From a virus: a stretch of DNA of 20,224 nucleotides. Under the pieces are notes generated by a model. It was not told where the DNA came from, did not search any database, and was given only the letters and a program-made list of their open reading frames with translations. Each line of letters starts with the position of its first letter. Position 1 is the stretch's first letter. Position numbers and translations under genes: made by a program. Positions 1 through 7,412 of this stretch are shown in pieces. The stretch spans positions 1 through 20,224 of IMG/VR virus record IMGVR_UViG_3300043434_000834, one strand, 5' to 3'.

Positions 1-1
1 C

Positions 2-1624
2 CAAAGTAATTTGCCAGAAGTTTATATCGGGCATCCGAACCGCATTGAGCGTTATAATCAATATGAACAAATGGACATGGATTCGGAAGTCAATGCAGCC
101 TTGGACATTCTAGCAGAATTCAGCACACAGACCAGTGAAGAAAATGGCACGCCATTTAAGTTTTACTGGAAAGAAAAACCCACTGACAATGAAGTAAAAA
201 TTATCCGTGAACAGCTAACACAGTGGACCAGCTTAAATGAACTTAACAAACGAATGTTTAAAATCTTTCGTAACACCATTAAGTACGGAGATCAAGTATT
301 CATTCGTGATCCTGAAACATTCAAAATGTTTTGGGTTGAAATGTCAAAAGTTGTTAAAGTCATTGTCAACGAAGCTGAAGGCAAAAAGCCCGAACAGTAT
401 ATTGTTCGTGAACTGGCTCCAAACTTAGAAAATCTCAGTGCTACTAGTTTAAACACCAGCGATGTGCAGGTCAATCATCCACAGGTGGGCGGACCTTCAG
501 GCACTTACATTCAACCACAAAATCCCTACAGCGGTGGTTCAAGATTCAGTCACGCACAAAACGAAACTGCGGTAAATGCCGAACATGTCATACACCTAAG
601 CCTAACAGAAGGTTTAGATTTTAGCTGGCCATTTGGCAACAGTGTATTAGAAAATGTCTTTAAAGTATTCAAACAAAAAGAACTTTTAGAAGATGCTATT
701 TTGATTTATCGCATACAGCGAGCACCAGAACGCCGTATGTTTAAAATTGATGTTGGTAATATGCCGTCACACATGGCCATGGCCTTTGTGGAGCGTGTAA
801 AAAACGAAGTTCACCAGCGTAGAATACCTACACAAACCGGTGGCGGCCAGACCATGATGGATGCTACATACAATCCACTTAGCACAAATGAAGACTTTTT
901 CTTCCCTCAAACAGCAGATGGTAGAGGCTCCAGCGTAGAAATTTTACAAGGTGGTCAAAACTTAGGTGAAATCACTGATTTACATTACTTTACTAATAAA
1001 TTATTCCGTGGCCTGCGTATCCCTGCCAGCTATTTGCCCACAGGCTTAGACGATGGTACCAGCAACAGCAATACTTTTACTGATGGTCGTGTTGGTACAG
1101 CACTAATCCAAGAATGGCGTTTTAACCAATACTGTATTAGACTGCAAAAGCTGATAATTGAAAAACTGGATCAAGAATTCAAGTTATTCATGCGTTGGCG
1201 TGGTATTAACATTGACGGTAATTTGTTTGAATTGCAGTTAAATGAACCACAGAACTTTGCCAGCTATCGTCAAGCTGAAGTTGATAGTGCAAGAATTAAT
1301 AGTTTTACACAGCTAGAACAGTATCCATATCTTGCTAAACGATTCTTATTAAGCAGATTCTTGGGATTGACTGAAGAAGAAATGAGCGACAATGAGCGCA
1401 TGTGGGCTGAAGAACAAGGCGACACTGAAAAAGCTCCCAGTGAAGCTGCAGGACTACGCAGTATTGGCATTAGCCCGGGTGGCTTAGAAGGTCTGTCAGC
1501 TGACTTAGAAGCTGGTGCAGCACCAGCACCTGAGGGTGCTGCAGTGCCTGGAGGGGCTAGTCCAATTGGGGCTGCAGCGCCTGCGACAGGGTCTCCAACA
1601 ACAGCACCATCAGCTGGTTTATAA
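2..1624 (+). CDS. 20: Portal vertex protein (T4 gp20-like), 5' partial
   Basis: Portal protein of a T4-like phage. It forms the dodecameric ring at one head vertex through which DNA is packaged and to which the neck and tail attach. The visible 540 or so residues match gp20: an N-terminal RYNQYEQMDMD stretch, a central ELLEDAILIYRIQRAPERRM segment at about residues 224-243 (counted from the TTG at 11) followed by DVGNMP, and a later FRGLRIPASYL segment. The frame is open to the left edge with no stop, and related portals have some 50 residues before the RYNQY region, so the true start is probably outside the window and the TTG at 11 is not trusted. The C-terminal 50 or so residues are a low-complexity Ala/Pro/Gly tail. 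Gp20 heads the capsid cluster, as in T4. Identity is certain; only the start is not. Confidence 0.95.
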   Translation, partial: QSNLPEVYIGHPNRIERYNQYEQMDMDSEVNAALDILAEFSTQTSEENGTPFKFYWKEKPTDNEVKIIREQLTQWTSLNELNKRMFKIFRNTIKYGDQVFIRDPETFKMFWVEMSKVVKVIVNEAEGKKPEQYIVRELAPNLENLSATSLNTSDVQVNHPQVGGPSGTYIQPQNPYSGGSRFSHAQNETAVNAEHVIHLSLTEGLDFSWPFGNSVLENVFKVFKQKELLEDAILIYRIQRAPERRMFKIDVGNMPSHMAMAFVERVKNEVHQRRIPTQTGGGQTMMDATYNPLSTNEDFFFPQTADGRGSSVEILQGGQNLGEITDLHYFTNKLFRGLRIPASYLPTGLDDGTSNSNTFTDGRVGTALIQEWRFNQYCIRLQKLIIEKLDQEFKLFMRWRGINIDGNLFELQLNEPQNFASYRQAEVDSARINSFTQLEQYPYLAKRFLLSRFLGLTEEEMSDNERMWAEEQGDTEKAPSEAAGLRSIGISPGGLEGLSADLEAGAAPAPEGAAVPGGASPIGAAAPATGSPTTAPSAGL

Positions 1625-1643
1625 AAGTTTGAGTAAATACATT

Positions 1644-1874
1644 ATGGTCCTGAATGAATTATTAAGTCCTACTCCTGACGCTTATAAAACAGACAAAGAA
1701 GATAACACTGTTTTGAATCTACACGACACTCGTAAGCGCCATGAAATTAGATTGACTTTGGACAAGTTAAATCGACTACGCATAATGAACGATACTCGCA
1801 AAGTGGAACATGAGCGCAAATTAGAAAAAGTAGCAGATCAGTATAAAGCACCAGCCGCAGCGCCTGGTATGTAA
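1644..1874 (+). CDS. Small conserved-type protein between portal and prohead core gene
   Basis: A 76-residue, highly charged protein of unknown function. It starts MVLNELLSPT and has a basic/acidic helical middle rich in Arg, Lys, Leu and Asp (DTRKRHEIRLTLDKLNRLR), then a short KAPAAAPGM tail. It begins 19 bases after the portal stop, in another frame. The frame is open further upstream into the portal gene, but that part reads as Gln/Leu/His-rich noise from the portal's Ala/Pro-coding tail, so the ATG at 1644 is preferred. No strong Shine-Dalgarno sequence is seen. There is no signal peptide or membrane segment. Its place between gp20 and a gp67-like gene suggests a minor prohead or core component, but this rests on position only. 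It is not recognisably T4 gp67 or gp68. Confidence 0.65.
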   Translation: MVLNELLSPTPDAYKTDKEDNTVLNLHDTRKRHEIRLTLDKLNRLRIMNDTRKVEHERKLEKVADQYKAPAAAPGM

Positions 1875-1914
1875 TATATCTGTAAAAATCCTTCAAAAAA
1901 CACACATATTACCC

Positions 1915-1922
1915 TATAAATT
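1915..1922 (+). promoter_or_regulatory. Candidate T4-type late promoter upstream of the gp67-like gene
   Basis: The octamer TATAAATT differs by one base from the T4 late promoter TATAAATA. It lies in the 109-base gap before the gene at 1984. A start some 5-6 bases downstream would give a leader of about 55 bases carrying the AAGGA Shine-Dalgarno sequence just before the ATG. The gap is AT-rich, so a chance match is possible. Confidence 0.45.
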
Positions 1923-1983
1923 AGCATATTATGTAAATAATATTACGCTATTACATTGGCGTGTTGCTTTATAAGGATTAAAA

Positions 1984-2859
1984 ATGAGCAAGTACGAACA
2001 ACTTATTGAATACATTATCAATGAGCAAGAAGACAAAGCTCGCGAACTTTTCCACCAAATCGTTGTAGAAAAGAGCCGCGAAATTTATGAATCTCTCATT
2101 GACGAAGAGGATTTGGCCGAAGTTGGTGGTAACGAAGTCGAGCAAATGGTCGACGAAATTACTGGTGACGAAGAAGGCATGAGCGAAGAAGAAGAAATGG
2201 ATGTCGAATTAGATTCTGAAGAAGATGAAGACGGCATGGACATGGGCGATGACATGGGCGGCGAAAGTGATGGCGCAATCGAAGACCGTGTTATGGACCT
2301 AGAAGACGCTCTAGACGAACTAAAAGCTGAGTTTGATGCACTAATGGCCGATGAAGCTGGTGAAGAAGAACACAGCGACATGGGTGACGACATGGGCATG
2401 GACAGTGACATGGGTGACGACATGGGTGACGACATGATGGAAGCTGAGGAAGACGAAGAAGACGAAGAAGACATGGACGAAAGTGTTCAAGAATCTAAGT
2501 CCGGTCGTAAAATGACAGAAGCTGAGTGGATTCGCGAATATGTTGAAAAAATCAACAACGGTTATCCTGGCAACAACAGCGAAACAGCTGAAGTTGGCAA
2601 AGGTGGTTCTGTCAGTGTAAACGGCAAGAGCCCAGTAGCTGGTAAAAATGACATGGGTGGTAAAGTAGTAGGCGGTAGCCCCGACGAAACAGTACCAACA
2701 GGTCCAAAAGGTCCAAGTAACCAATACAGCAAAGGTCAAGGCACAATCAACTCTGGTAACAAGAATGTTCCAGGTGGAAATGCTGCTAAGATTGGTAAAG
2801 CTCCTGCAGCCAAAAAAGGCGAAGAAGGCGCTATTAACAAGAAAAGTATTGAAAGTTAA
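1984..2859 (+). CDS. Acidic prohead core protein, gp67-like
   Basis: Probable internal prohead core (scaffold-associated) protein of 291 residues. The first 45 or so residues form a helix-like segment with an ARELF element, as in T4 gp67 (about 80 residues), followed as in gp67 by an extremely acidic region (residues 38-170). Here that region is much longer and contains repeated D-M-G-D-D-M-G units at about 131-151. A second part (176-191, MTEAEWIREYVEKI) leads into a Gly/Lys/Asn-rich tail with SPVAGKNDMGGK and a basic end. A DLAE motif at 43-46 fits the gp21 cleavage pattern (hydrophobic-X-Glu). An AAGGA Shine-Dalgarno lies just before the ATG. It sits between the portal and protease genes, as gp67/gp68 do in T4. 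The assignment rests on N-terminal resemblance, acidity and position; low complexity makes homology hard to prove by eye. Confidence 0.65.
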   Translation: MSKYEQLIEYIINEQEDKARELFHQIVVEKSREIYESLIDEEDLAEVGGNEVEQMVDEITGDEEGMSEEEEMDVELDSEEDEDGMDMGDDMGGESDGAIEDRVMDLEDALDELKAEFDALMADEAGEEEHSDMGDDMGMDSDMGDDMGDDMMEAEEDEEDEEDMDESVQESKSGRKMTEAEWIREYVEKINNGYPGNNSETAEVGKGGSVSVNGKSPVAGKNDMGGKVVGGSPDETVPTGPKGPSNQYSKGQGTINSGNKNVPGGNAAKIGKAPAAKKGEEGAINKKSIES

Positions 2860-2865
2860 TCTACC

Positions 2866-3501
2866 GTGCGTGGTTTAATACAGGAACACTTATCATTTGA
2901 CAATGCCAGAATGGAAGTTCTGGCAGAGTCTGCTACTGACGGTAAGAAAAACCTGTACATGAAAGGTATTTTCATTCAGGGCGGGGTAAAGAATGCTAAC
3001 CAGCGTGTTTACCCTGTGCAAGAAATTGCCGAAGCAGTAGACAATATTAATAAACAGATTCGTGAAGGTTATAGCGTATTAGGCGAACTAGACCATCCCG
3101 ATGATTTGAAAATTAACCTAGACCGTGTGTGCCATATGATCACAGAAATGTGGATGGACGGACCAAATGGTTTTGGTAAATTAAAGATACTTCCAACTCC
3201 CATGGGCCAACTTGTAACAACAATGTTAGAGTCAGGAGTGAAGCTAGGAGTGTCCAGCAGAGGTAGCGGCAACGTTAACGAAAGCTCGGGCCATGTAAGT
3301 GACTTTGATATAGTCACAGTTGACATAGTAGCACAACCCAGTGCTCCAAATGCATATCCTAAAGCCGTTTACGAAGGGCTTTTAAATATGCGCGGCGGAC
3401 ATAGGGTTCTCGAAATGGCAAGAGATGCCGGTGCTAATCCAAAAGTCCAAAAGTATTTGCAAGAAGAAGTAAAACGCTTCATCAAAGACTTAAAAATATA
3501 A
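2866..3501 (+). CDS. 21: Prohead core protease (T4 gp21-like)
   Basis: Serine protease of the herpesvirus-assemblin-like fold that cleaves the core and capsid proteins during head maturation. It has 211 residues, similar to T4 gp21. Key motifs: LYMKGIFIQGGVKNANQRVY at 30-49, GELDHPDD at 73-80 (candidate catalytic His77), GVSSRGSG at 128-135 (candidate nucleophile Ser130 or Ser131) and TVDIVAQPSAPNAY at 151-164 (Asp153 candidate third member). All core elements seem intact. The GTG at 2866 is the only plausible start upstream of the conserved block; the preceding gene's stop lies just upstream in the same frame. An ATG at residue 16 is an alternative that would still keep the fold. No clear Shine-Dalgarno is visible, so translation may be coupled to the gp67-like gene. 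Confidence 0.93.
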   Translation: MRGLIQEHLSFDNARMEVLAESATDGKKNLYMKGIFIQGGVKNANQRVYPVQEIAEAVDNINKQIREGYSVLGELDHPDDLKINLDRVCHMITEMWMDGPNGFGKLKILPTPMGQLVTTMLESGVKLGVSSRGSGNVNESSGHVSDFDIVTVDIVAQPSAPNAYPKAVYEGLLNMRGGHRVLEMARDAGANPKVQKYLQEEVKRFIKDLKI

Positions 3502-3514
3502 GGGGAAATGATCC

Positions 3515-4612
3515 ATGTTTGATGCTATCAAACCATTAGTAGACAGTGGTATCATTAACGAAGATACCAAGCAAGCCATCAGCGAAGCTTGGGAATCAAA
3601 GTTAAATGAAGCCCGCGAGCAGATCCGCGCAGAAATTCGCGAAGAATTTGCTGGCCGCTACGAACACGATAAAGGTGTAATGGTCGAAGCTCTAGACAAA
3701 ATGGTCACAGAAAGTCTCCAAGCAGAAATCCGCGAATTCGCAGACGAAAAACAGCAACTTGCTGCTGATCGTGTACGCTTTAATCAGCGTATGTCAGAAA
3801 GCGCAGGCAAGTTTGATCAATTCCTAGTTACAAAACTAGCTGAAGAAATCAAAGAGCTGCGTGGTGATCGCAAAGTACAAAAAGAAAGCGTAAGCAGACT
3901 TGAGAACTTTGTTATCTCTGCACTGTCTGAAGAAATCAAGGAATTTGCAAAAGACAAACAAGAAGTAGTAGAAACTAAAGTTCGACTAGTAGCTGAAGCA
4001 AAAGGCAAACTAGAACAACTGCAACAACAATTTGTTGCCAAGAGTGCTGCTCTTGTTAAAGAGTCTGTAGCTAAAAAGCTAGAGTCTGAATTGACTCAAC
4101 TAAAAGAAGACATCCAAGTTGCTCGTGAGAACAATTTTGGTCGTCGATTGTTTGAAGCCTTTGCCAGTGAATTTGCTATTACTCACTTAAATGAGAATAA
4201 CGAAATTCAAAAGCTGCGCAGTGAAGTAGAAGCTCAAAAGCAAGCAGTTGCTGAAGCTCGCGCTCAAGCTGAAAACACAACAAAACTAGTTGAATCTAAA
4301 GACCGTGAGATCCGAGTTATTAAGGAAAGTCAAGAGCGTCAACAAACTCTAAACGATTTGTTGAAGCCTTTGAACAAAGACAAGCAAGCAGTAATGCGTG
4401 ACTTGTTAGAAAGTGTGCAGACCGCAAAGTTGCAGGCTGCATATGAGAAGTATTTACCAGCAGTACTGAACAACGCTCCTCAGCCAAAAGCCGAAAAGCA
4501 AATGGTTGTAGAAAATCGTAAAGAAGTAACTGGTGATAAATCTGCTAAAGTCAGCGCCGAAGTCAAAGACAGCAATGTATTTGAGATTAAGCGTTTAGCA
4601 GGGCTTAATTGA
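3515..4612 (+). CDS. 22: Prohead scaffold (major core) protein, gp22-like
   Basis: Major scaffolding protein that fills the prohead and is degraded by gp21. Its 365 residues are almost entirely charged, helical and coiled-coil-like, longer than T4 gp22 (about 270). Four imperfect repeats built on hydrophobic-x(n)-EEIKEF/L-x-x-D/R-K occur at about residues 60-80, 102-120, 131-149 and 172-200, suggesting growth by internal duplication. The end, VFEIKRLAGLN, resembles the short terminal motif of other T4-like scaffolds. AGGGGA at 3501-3506, overlapping the protease stop, is a good Shine-Dalgarno for the ATG at 3515. The call is supported strongly by its place between gp21 and gp23 and less by sequence, since coiled coils are poorly distinctive. 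Confidence 0.87.
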   Translation: MFDAIKPLVDSGIINEDTKQAISEAWESKLNEAREQIRAEIREEFAGRYEHDKGVMVEALDKMVTESLQAEIREFADEKQQLAADRVRFNQRMSESAGKFDQFLVTKLAEEIKELRGDRKVQKESVSRLENFVISALSEEIKEFAKDKQEVVETKVRLVAEAKGKLEQLQQQFVAKSAALVKESVAKKLESELTQLKEDIQVARENNFGRRLFEAFASEFAITHLNENNEIQKLRSEVEAQKQAVAEARAQAENTTKLVESKDREIRVIKESQERQQTLNDLLKPLNKDKQAVMRDLLESVQTAKLQAAYEKYLPAVLNNAPQPKAEKQMVVENRKEVTGDKSAKVSAEVKDSNVFEIKRLAGLN

Positions 4613-4638
4613 AACCCTAAAAAAAGGAAAGAAAGAAA

Positions 4639-5823
4639 ATGACACAAGCACTATTAGAAGGCCGTTGGGGCGAAACAAAAGAAGCCCTGTTAGAAGGTCT
4701 AAACGGTTCTCGTAGAACCACAATGGGTGTAATCCTTGAGAACACCCGCAAGCACTTGGCAGAAGCTGCCACAGCTGGCGCAACATCCGCAGGTAACGTA
4801 GCAACACTTAACCGTGTTATTCTACCAGTTATCCGTCGTGTTATGCCTACTGTTATTGCTAACGAAATCGTTGGTGTTCAGCCAATGACAGGACCTGTTG
4901 CACAGATCCACACACTTCGTGTTCGTTATGCAGAAACAACCGCTGTAACAGCACCAAGTCCATTCGACACAAGCACAACAGCTGGTGACGAAGCACTAAG
5001 CCCATTCAAAATTGCTACAGCTTACTCTGGTAGCCTAACAACTGGCCGCGCTGACAGCGTGAGCGCATTGGAAGGTGCTCCTGGCCGTAAGATCAATGTA
5101 CAGATTTTGAAACAGGTCGTTGAAGCCAAAACACGCAAATTGTCTGCTCGTTGGACATTTGAAGCTGCTCAAGACGCACAAGCCATGCATGGTTTGGATG
5201 TTGAAGCAGAAATTATGGCTGCTCTAGCACAAGAAATCACAGTTGAAATTGACCAAGAAATTCTTGGCTCTCTACGTGGTTTGGCTGCTACTGACTTCGC
5301 TTACGATCAAGCTGCCGTTTCTGGTACAGCTACATTCGTTGGTGACGAACACGCTGCTCTTGCTGTTCTTATCAACCGTGCTGCTAACTTGATTGCTCAG
5401 CGTACACGTCGTGGCGCTGGTAACTGGGCCGTTGTTAGCCCAGCTAGCTTGACTGTTCTTCAGTCTGCTACAACCAGTGCATTTGCTCGTACCACAGAAG
5501 GTACTTTCGAAGCTCCTACAAACACCAAGTTTGTTGGTACACTAAACGGCGCAATGCGTATCTATGTTGACAGCTATGCCAGCGACACAACCGCTGTTCT
5601 AGTTGGTTACAAAGGTTCCAGCGAAGCTGATGCTGCAGCATTCTACTGCCCATACATTCCATTGATGAGCAGCGGTGTTGTTCTAGACCCAAGCACATTC
5701 GAACCAGTCGTAAGCTTTATGACCAGGTATGGCTATGTCGAGCTCACTAATACTGCATCTTCTCTTGGCAACGCCGGAGATTATGTATCAGAAATTTCTG
5801 TTGCGAACCTATCGTTCCAGTAA
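4639..5823 (+). CDS. 23: Major capsid protein (T4 gp23-like)
   Basis: Forms the hexamers of the head shell (HK97 fold). Diagnostic gp23 segments are QPMTGP at 81-86 followed by IHTLRVRY, then the block beginning KTRKLSARWTFEAAQDAQAM at 164-183 and continuing with a Met-rich, acidic helix (HGLDVEAEI, EIDQEIL), and GNWAVVSPASLTVL later. At 394 residues it is shorter than T4 gp23 (521), mostly because large surface insertions are missing. The N-terminal 42 residues look like a removable prohead peptide: LLE occurs twice and LAE at 40-42 fits the gp21 cleavage rule. A purine-rich AAAGGAAAG lies about 10 bases before the ATG. A strong terminator follows at once. No frame damage is seen. Confidence 0.96.
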   Translation: MTQALLEGRWGETKEALLEGLNGSRRTTMGVILENTRKHLAEAATAGATSAGNVATLNRVILPVIRRVMPTVIANEIVGVQPMTGPVAQIHTLRVRYAETTAVTAPSPFDTSTTAGDEALSPFKIATAYSGSLTTGRADSVSALEGAPGRKINVQILKQVVEAKTRKLSARWTFEAAQDAQAMHGLDVEAEIMAALAQEITVEIDQEILGSLRGLAATDFAYDQAAVSGTATFVGDEHAALAVLINRAANLIAQRTRRGAGNWAVVSPASLTVLQSATTSAFARTTEGTFEAPTNTKFVGTLNGAMRIYVDSYASDTTAVLVGYKGSSEADAAAFYCPYIPLMSSGVVLDPSTFEPVVSFMTRYGYVELTNTASSLGNAGDYVSEISVANLSFQ

Positions 5824-5845
5824 TTGTCTGTTTTGCAGTGAAAAT

Positions 5846-5870
5846 AAAAACCCGCTTCGGCGGGTTTTTT
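5846..5870 (+). terminator. Rho-independent terminator after the major capsid gene
   Basis: CCCGC-TTCG-GCGGG hairpin (5851-5864) with a UUCG tetraloop, flanked by an A run and six T residues. It lies about 25 bases after the capsid stop and would end or attenuate the head operon. Confidence 0.93.
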
Positions 5871-5913
5871 ATTGACTTCGATTTATATTAGTATATAATG
5901 TAGAATTAACAAA

Positions 5914-5921
5914 TATAAATA
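5914..5921 (+). promoter_or_regulatory. T4-type late promoter at the HNH gene start
   Basis: A perfect TATAAATA octamer followed by C, identical to the T4 late promoter. It ends only five bases before the ATG at 5927. With the usual T4 spacing the transcript would begin at or next to that ATG. No Shine-Dalgarno sequence is present between the two. Confidence 0.65.
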
Positions 5922-5926
5922 CTTGT

Positions 5927-6685
5927 ATGAACAAATATAAAAATTGGTACAACAATATAATCAAATCTGCCCAATCTCGTATTACTGAAGAATATACAGA
6001 AATACATCACATTGTACCTAAAAGTTTAGGTGGGACAAACGATGCAAGTAATCTAACTAAATTAACGGCAAGGGAACATTTTATCTGCCATTGGTTGTTA
6101 ACAAAAATATATCCAGTTGGCGAAGAACATTGGAAAATGATTAATGCATTTAGAATGATGCGGGCTGAAAACCCCTGTCAACAACGATATAAAACAAAGA
6201 TTACATCTAGAGTCTATGCAAACTTAAAAGATGAATATTCTAAATTACAAAGCAAAAAGATTTCTGGAGAAAATAATCCAATGTACGGTGATAAATTTTA
6301 TAGAAGTGAAGTAGGAAAAGAATCTCAAAGAATGTCTGTCATTGGAGATAAAAACGGTAGCAAACAAAAACAGTCAAGAATTAAAATATCCAATAGTAAA
6401 AAAGGTAAAACCAGGAATCCATTTACCGAAGAATGGAAACAAAATTTATCTAATAACCACAAAAGTAAACAGCCGGGATTTGACGGTTCACTAAGTGAAG
6501 AAACAAAACAAAAAATGCGAGAAAAAGCTATTGGTCGCACACAGTCAGAAGAAACAAAAAAGAAAAAAGCAGACGCTATTCGTGGGTCAAAACGCCAAAA
6601 GAAACAGTGTCCCCATTGTCAACAATTGGTTGCAGTAAACGGATACGCCCGTTGGCACGGCGACAATTGCAAAAAGAAAGCATAA
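5927..6685 (+). CDS. HNH homing endonuclease, free-standing
   Basis: Probable selfish DNA endonuclease of the HNH family, 252 residues. The nuclease core is at 26-55, EIHHIVPKSLGGTNDASNL onward: His27/His28 in the HH pair, Asn42, and His51/His55 in the following helix. The middle (about 112-215) holds NUMOD3-like DNA-binding elements: a SGENNPMYGDK motif followed by two Ser-Glu-Glu-Thr-Lys helices (189-193, 207-211). A C-terminal zinc finger uses Cys228, Cys231, His244 and Cys248 (CPHCQQ and ARWHGDNC). It lies just after the capsid gene's terminator, a typical place for phage homing genes. Its A-rich composition differs from the capsid gene, suggesting separate origin. All core residues appear present, so it may be active. 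No Shine-Dalgarno is seen. Confidence 0.92.
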   Translation: MNKYKNWYNNIIKSAQSRITEEYTEIHHIVPKSLGGTNDASNLTKLTAREHFICHWLLTKIYPVGEEHWKMINAFRMMRAENPCQQRYKTKITSRVYANLKDEYSKLQSKKISGENNPMYGDKFYRSEVGKESQRMSVIGDKNGSKQKQSRIKISNSKKGKTRNPFTEEWKQNLSNNHKSKQPGFDGSLSEETKQKMREKAIGRTQSEETKKKKADAIRGSKRQKKQCPHCQQLVAVNGYARWHGDNCKKKA

Positions 6686-6686
6686 T

Positions 6687-7259
6687 ATGAAAATCCAAGA
6701 AATGACCATGCGTGGTCCAGATTACAATGATCTAGCTAATAAACTGGCCAATGATAACGCAGAAAAATGGCAAACAGGTAAACACATTGCTGATATAGAA
6801 CAGTTTAAGGTCAAAGTAAGTGATTCGGAACAATTACCCGGCGCATTATTATATACACTATGGGATAAAGATACTGTTGTGGCGTTTGCGGCTTTGATTG
6901 GGGGCAACGAAGTCGACGGGGTCTGGGTAAATCCTGACTACCGAGGACAACGAATATTTTCTAAGGTATTATGGTTTTTTAAAACTCGATTGAATAAGAG
7001 CCCACTAATTTTAGGAGATATACATTCTAAGGACATGCAAGAGGTTATCAAAGGATTGAGCAGATTTGAGAAAAAGTGGATTAATATTAGAACACAAGAA
7101 ATACAACCCTTTAGTTTAGACACACTAGATAATTTTTATAGTAGTGCAAGACCCACAGCATGGCGCTTAATGTTGGAAAATGACGGGGAATTTGATTGGC
7201 CTATGTTTAGGACAGGAATGCAGTTTATGAAAGAGGATTATACGGAATTAACTAAATAA
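6687..7259 (+). CDS. GNAT-like acyltransferase-fold protein, degenerate motif A
   Basis: A 190-residue protein resembling GCN5-related N-acetyltransferases in its centre. Residues 54-72 (LLYTLWDKDTVVAFAALIG) look like the paired beta strands of the fold, and 78-98 contain a motif-A-like VNPDYRGQRIFSKVL. In active family members the loop after Arg-Gly normally has glycines (RGxGxG) that bind the acetyl-CoA pyrophosphate; here those are Arg89 and Phe91, so cofactor binding is doubtful. The C-terminal half (100-190) has no recognised motif. It starts one base after the HNH stop, so translation is probably coupled; a terminator follows 40 bases downstream. The two genes may have arrived as a unit. 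A catalytic role is uncertain; it could be a structural use of the fold. Confidence 0.55.
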   Translation: MKIQEMTMRGPDYNDLANKLANDNAEKWQTGKHIADIEQFKVKVSDSEQLPGALLYTLWDKDTVVAFAALIGGNEVDGVWVNPDYRGQRIFSKVLWFFKTRLNKSPLILGDIHSKDMQEVIKGLSRFEKKWINIRTQEIQPFSLDTLDNFYSSARPTAWRLMLENDGEFDWPMFRTGMQFMKEDYTELTK

Positions 7260-7300
7260 ATTTATAAAAGAATTCTCAACGGGATGGGAAGAAACAAATT

Positions 7301-7321
7301 GGGCTCTTCGGAGCCCTTTTT
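7301..7321 (+). terminator. Rho-independent terminator after the GNAT-like gene
   Basis: GGGCTC-TTCG-GAGCCC hairpin (7301-7316), again with a UUCG loop, followed by five T residues. It separates the accessory pair from the structural gene at 7413. Confidence 0.92.
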
Positions 7322-7332
7322 GTTGGCTATAC

Positions 7333-7340
7333 CATAAATA
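7333..7340 (+). promoter_or_regulatory. T4-type late promoter for the virion protein at 7413
   Basis: CATAAATA followed by CACT. The 13 bases CCATAAATACACT (7332-7344) recur exactly at 16356-16368, before the second fibre gene. It lies right after a terminator and would give a leader of roughly 65 bases ending in an AAAGGA Shine-Dalgarno (7398-7403). Confidence 0.65.
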
Positions 7341-7412
7341 CACTGTTCCAATGAACTCTTGTCGGAGCCAACCGCGGGCAGCCTAGAACGCTAACTTAAA
7401 GGAATAAATGAA

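Noticed and set aside
11-13. TTG at 11 as the portal start
   Set aside because: The frame is open to the window edge and portal homologues have about 50 more residues before this point, so the start is most likely outside the window.
1515-1643. Upstream extension of the 76-residue gene into the portal gene
   Set aside because: The extra residues are a Gln/Leu/His-rich reading of the portal's Ala/Pro/Gly tail in another frame, with no conserved look. The ATG at 1644 after the portal stop is simpler.
2085-2739. Minus-strand open frames opposite the gp67-like gene (Ser-rich and Val/Thr-rich)
   Set aside because: Their composition is the mirror of the GAA/GAC/ATG codons of the acidic gene, with no independent signals.
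4534-4541. GATAAATC as a late promoter for the capsid gene
   Set aside because: It has two mismatches to the octamer, lies inside the scaffold gene about 100 bases upstream, and is not better than chance in this A-rich sequence.
7346-7412. Possible structured leader or riboswitch before the gene at 7413
   Set aside because: Only weak GC-rich complementarity (around 7362-7383) is seen; nothing matches a known riboswitch and no convincing stem was found by eye.
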